Positions 62,424 through 64,000 of a DNA stretch of 64,000 bases are shown in pieces (the stretch's first letter is position 1; every line of letters starts with the position of its first letter). The stretch comes from JANQQN01 sp964519665 (lineage in GTDB: Bacteria; Myxococcota; Kuafuiibacteriia; Kuafuiibacteriales; Kuafuiibacteriaceae), in contig CAZFIV010000001.1 of NCBI GenBank assembly GCA_964519665.1, forward strand, positions 62,001 through 126,000. Direction: 5' to 3'. The translations under genes and the position numbers were made by a program. Under the pieces are notes generated by a model. The model saw nothing but the letters and a program-made list of their open reading frames with translations. It had not been told where the DNA came from and did no database searches.

Positions 62424-63398
62424 GTGAGCGCTCGACCCCGAGACACTCGACTGTTTCTTCTGCTTTCCGGATTGATCACGGTCATCTTGTGGCGCCTCCC
62501 GTACGGGCGAGAGGCGCTCTACCCATTCACCCTGTTAGCCACGTTCGTTCATGAAATGGGACACGGCCTGACCGCTTTGGCGATCGGCGGTCAGTTTCAT
62601 TCACTTCAGTTCTTTTCGAACGGGTCTGGGATCGCGCACTACTCCGTCCAATGGCCGGCCGCGAGCGCACTGGTGGCCGCAGGGGGGTTGGTCGGACCTT
62701 CGGTGGCAGGAGCGGTCCTGCTGGCCATCGGTCGAGAACCTAAGTTCGGTCGGGGCGTCCTTTTTTTGTTTGGCTCGCTGGTGACGGTCGGCGTGGCGAT
62801 ATTCGTGGTCTACGGGGCCGATCCGCAGGCGACCGACTGGGATGTGTACCTCGCGGCCACCATCATATTCGGGGCTGCGCTCCGGATCGCGGTCGTCGCG
62901 ATCATGTCGCCATCGCCCGAACGCGGCGGATGGGCTCGATCGGTCCTATCGACGGTCGGCTGGTTGATGGTCGCGAGCATTGTGTTGTTCGTCCGCGGCT
63001 CGTTCGGAATATCCGTGGTCGGTCTGGCCGCCGCTGCCCTGATCTTGATCGGAACGTTCGGTTCGGAGCGTCTGTCGTCGTTGGCGCTCCAGTTCATCAG
63101 CGTTCAGCTCGGTTTGGCGGTCTTTACCGACCTGAACTACATGTTCAGCGCTTACGCCCAGATCGAAGGTCAGTCCGAGAAGCTCCCTTCCGACAGCCAA
63201 GCCATCGCCAACGTCTTGCCGTTGCCCTATTGGTTTTGGGGCGGGCTGGCCGCCGCGTTTTCGTTTCTGGTCCTGGCCATCGGTTTGTATGTGGCTCTTC
63301 GCCCGACCTCGCCGCCGGCGAAACAAGCGCGTCCGTCTAGAGCCAGGCCCCGGAGGACGACCCGCTCTCAGCGTAAAGGCCGGGTCGCCAAGTCTTAG
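62424..63398 (+). CDS. M50-like membrane metalloprotease homologue
   Basis: About 324 residues from GTG 62424 (VSARPRDTRLFLLLSG). The frame opens upstream at an ATG back to back with the hydrolase start, but that would leave no promoter space. Membrane helix 2 carries HEMGHGL (HExxH zinc motif, in FTLLATFVHEMGHGLTALAI). A distant DSQAIANVLPLPYWFWGG segment is in place of the third ligand region. The helices around it match peptidase M50B-like membrane proteins. Site-2-protease activity is possible. The tail is basic (Arg/Lys-rich). Confidence 0.82.
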   Translation: MSARPRDTRLFLLLSGLITVILWRLPYGREALYPFTLLATFVHEMGHGLTALAIGGQFHSLQFFSNGSGIAHYSVQWPAASALVAAGGLVGPSVAGAVLLAIGREPKFGRGVLFLFGSLVTVGVAIFVVYGADPQATDWDVYLAATIIFGAALRIAVVAIMSPSPERGGWARSVLSTVGWLMVASIVLFVRGSFGISVVGLAAAALILIGTFGSERLSSLALQFISVQLGLAVFTDLNYMFSAYAQIEGQSEKLPSDSQAIANVLPLPYWFWGGLAAAFSFLVLAIGLYVALRPTSPPAKQARPSRARPRRTTRSQRKGRVAKS

Positions 63399-63493
63399 GT
63401 CACCCACATCCACATACTACCTGGTCGGGAGACCGAAAACCGTAGACCCCAAGTGGGCGAGTAGAGGCGGGCCTATGCTAAGGTCAGGTCGCC
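63399..63493 (+). promoter_or_regulatory. Short spacer with a -10-like box before the kinase gene
   Basis: TATGCT at 63474-63479 resembles a -10 element 14 nt before the kinase GTG start. No clear -35 element or terminator was seen. Confidence 0.25.
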
Positions 63494-64000
63494 GTGGGCA
63501 CCGTGCGGCTTGGCCAGTATGAGCTACTGATTCGCCTCGCCGCAGGGGGAGCAGCGAACGTTTTTCTTGTCCGGGATCTCGACAACGAGAACCGGTTGCT
63601 GGCTCTGAAGATCCTGTTGCCCTCGCTGGCGCAGAACAACGACTTCCTGAACATGTTCTTTACGGAAGCGAAGATCGCTTCCGATCTGCGTCACCCCAAC
63701 ATCGTGACCATCGCGGGGTTCGGTCAGGTCGAAGGCATTCACTGTCTGGCGATGGAGTATGTGTTCGGGTCGAGCCTGTCCCAGGTGTTGCGGGCCTCGG
63801 CGCGGGCGAAGAAGCCGCTTACAGTCGGTGTTTTACTACGGCTGACCGCGTCGGTGTGCGATGCACTGCACTACGCGCACGAGCTCGTCGACGATTCGGG
63901 CGAGCCGATGGGCATCGTCCATCGCGATGTGACACCTCAGAATATCTTGATTGGATTCAATGGCGTTCCGAAGTTGACCGATTTCGGGATCGCGAAGGCG
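63494..64000 (+). CDS. Serine/threonine protein kinase (partial, right edge)
   Basis: A GTG at 63494 opens a frame (VGTVRLGQYELLIRLAAGG) that runs off the right edge; 169 codons are visible. The glycine-rich loop is AAGGAANVFLV, the catalytic lysine is in ALKIL, the hinge is LAMEYVFG, the catalytic loop is HRDVTPQNILI, and DFGIAKA is the Mg loop, so this is an active-type kinase. The HRDV[ST]PQN loop is typical of myxobacterial STPKs. The C-lobe and any extracytoplasmic sensor are outside the window. Confidence 0.9.
   Translation, partial: MGTVRLGQYELLIRLAAGGAANVFLVRDLDNENRLLALKILLPSLAQNNDFLNMFFTEAKIASDLRHPNIVTIAGFGQVEGIHCLAMEYVFGSSLSQVLRASARAKKPLTVGVLLRLTASVCDALHYAHELVDDSGEPMGIVHRDVTPQNILIGFNGVPKLTDFGIAKA

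Overview
The window is a high-GC bacterial chromosome segment, most likely from a member of the Myxococcota or a close deltaproteobacterial relative. The pointers are a Ser/Thr kinase with the catalytic loop HRDVTPQN typical of myxobacterial kinases, roadblock/LC7 proteins, a DUF4388 protein, PilZ proteins carrying extra domains, many lipoproteins with TPR or ASH-like repeats, and a steroid 5-alpha-reductase homologue. No rRNA, tRNA, CRISPR array, insertion sequence or phage gene was found, so this is ordinary chromosomal backbone with several lineage-specific genes. The exact genus cannot be told from the sequence.

Layout. Positions 1-4523 (minus strand) hold a tightly coupled cluster: ParA-like ATPase, two roadblock-type proteins (one with nine SPAxG motifs) and a degenerate protein kinase that runs off the left edge. 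A gene-poor stretch follows. Positions 5204-7689 hold a Rieske oxygenase, a fluoride channel (crcB), a small basic ORF and a steroid 5-alpha-reductase homologue. Positions 7702-12231 hold radA, a small conserved gene, a lipoprotein, a membrane-anchored helical-repeat protein and ssb. Positions 12433-21715 hold a SWIM/SNF2 helicase, a DUF547 protein, an unknown protein, a PBP4-type D-Ala-D-Ala carboxypeptidase, nagZ and a TPR lipoprotein, so cell-wall recycling is represented. A large ASH-repeat lipoprotein and uvrA are divergent around 24000.

Positions 27941-32617 are an acyl-CoA carboxylase operon (biotin carboxylase, carboxyltransferase, a double-domain biotin carrier and two unknowns). AstB (minus) and the methionine-salvage operon mtnB-mtnD-mtnC (plus) follow. 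Then come a KdsC-like phosphatase with a flippase-glycosyltransferase fusion, a Nudix hydrolase and a cytosolic-type M14 carboxypeptidase. Positions 40010-42721 are the ferrous iron system feoA-feoB plus a small membrane protein, behind a lytic transglycosylase.

Positions 44915-51633 hold a PilZ-TPR protein, a membrane protein coupled to mgtE, an NtrC-family regulator and a leucyl aminopeptidase. glnE (51760-54840) is followed by a 1,486-residue receiver-DUF4388-J domain-TPR protein. The right end has a PilZ protein and an ECF sigma factor, an alpha/beta-hydrolase lipoprotein, an M50-like membrane metalloprotease and a Ser/Thr kinase cut by the right edge.

Several real genes are missed by simple ATG or length filters: the two edge-truncated kinases, the 80-residue feoB-coupled gene and a 57-codon GTG ORF. 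The most novel-looking units are the ParA-roadblock-pseudokinase cluster, the biotin carrier with a dead first domain, the flippase-glycosyltransferase fusion, the Rieske and 5-alpha-reductase pair, and the receiver-DUF4388-J-TPR protein.
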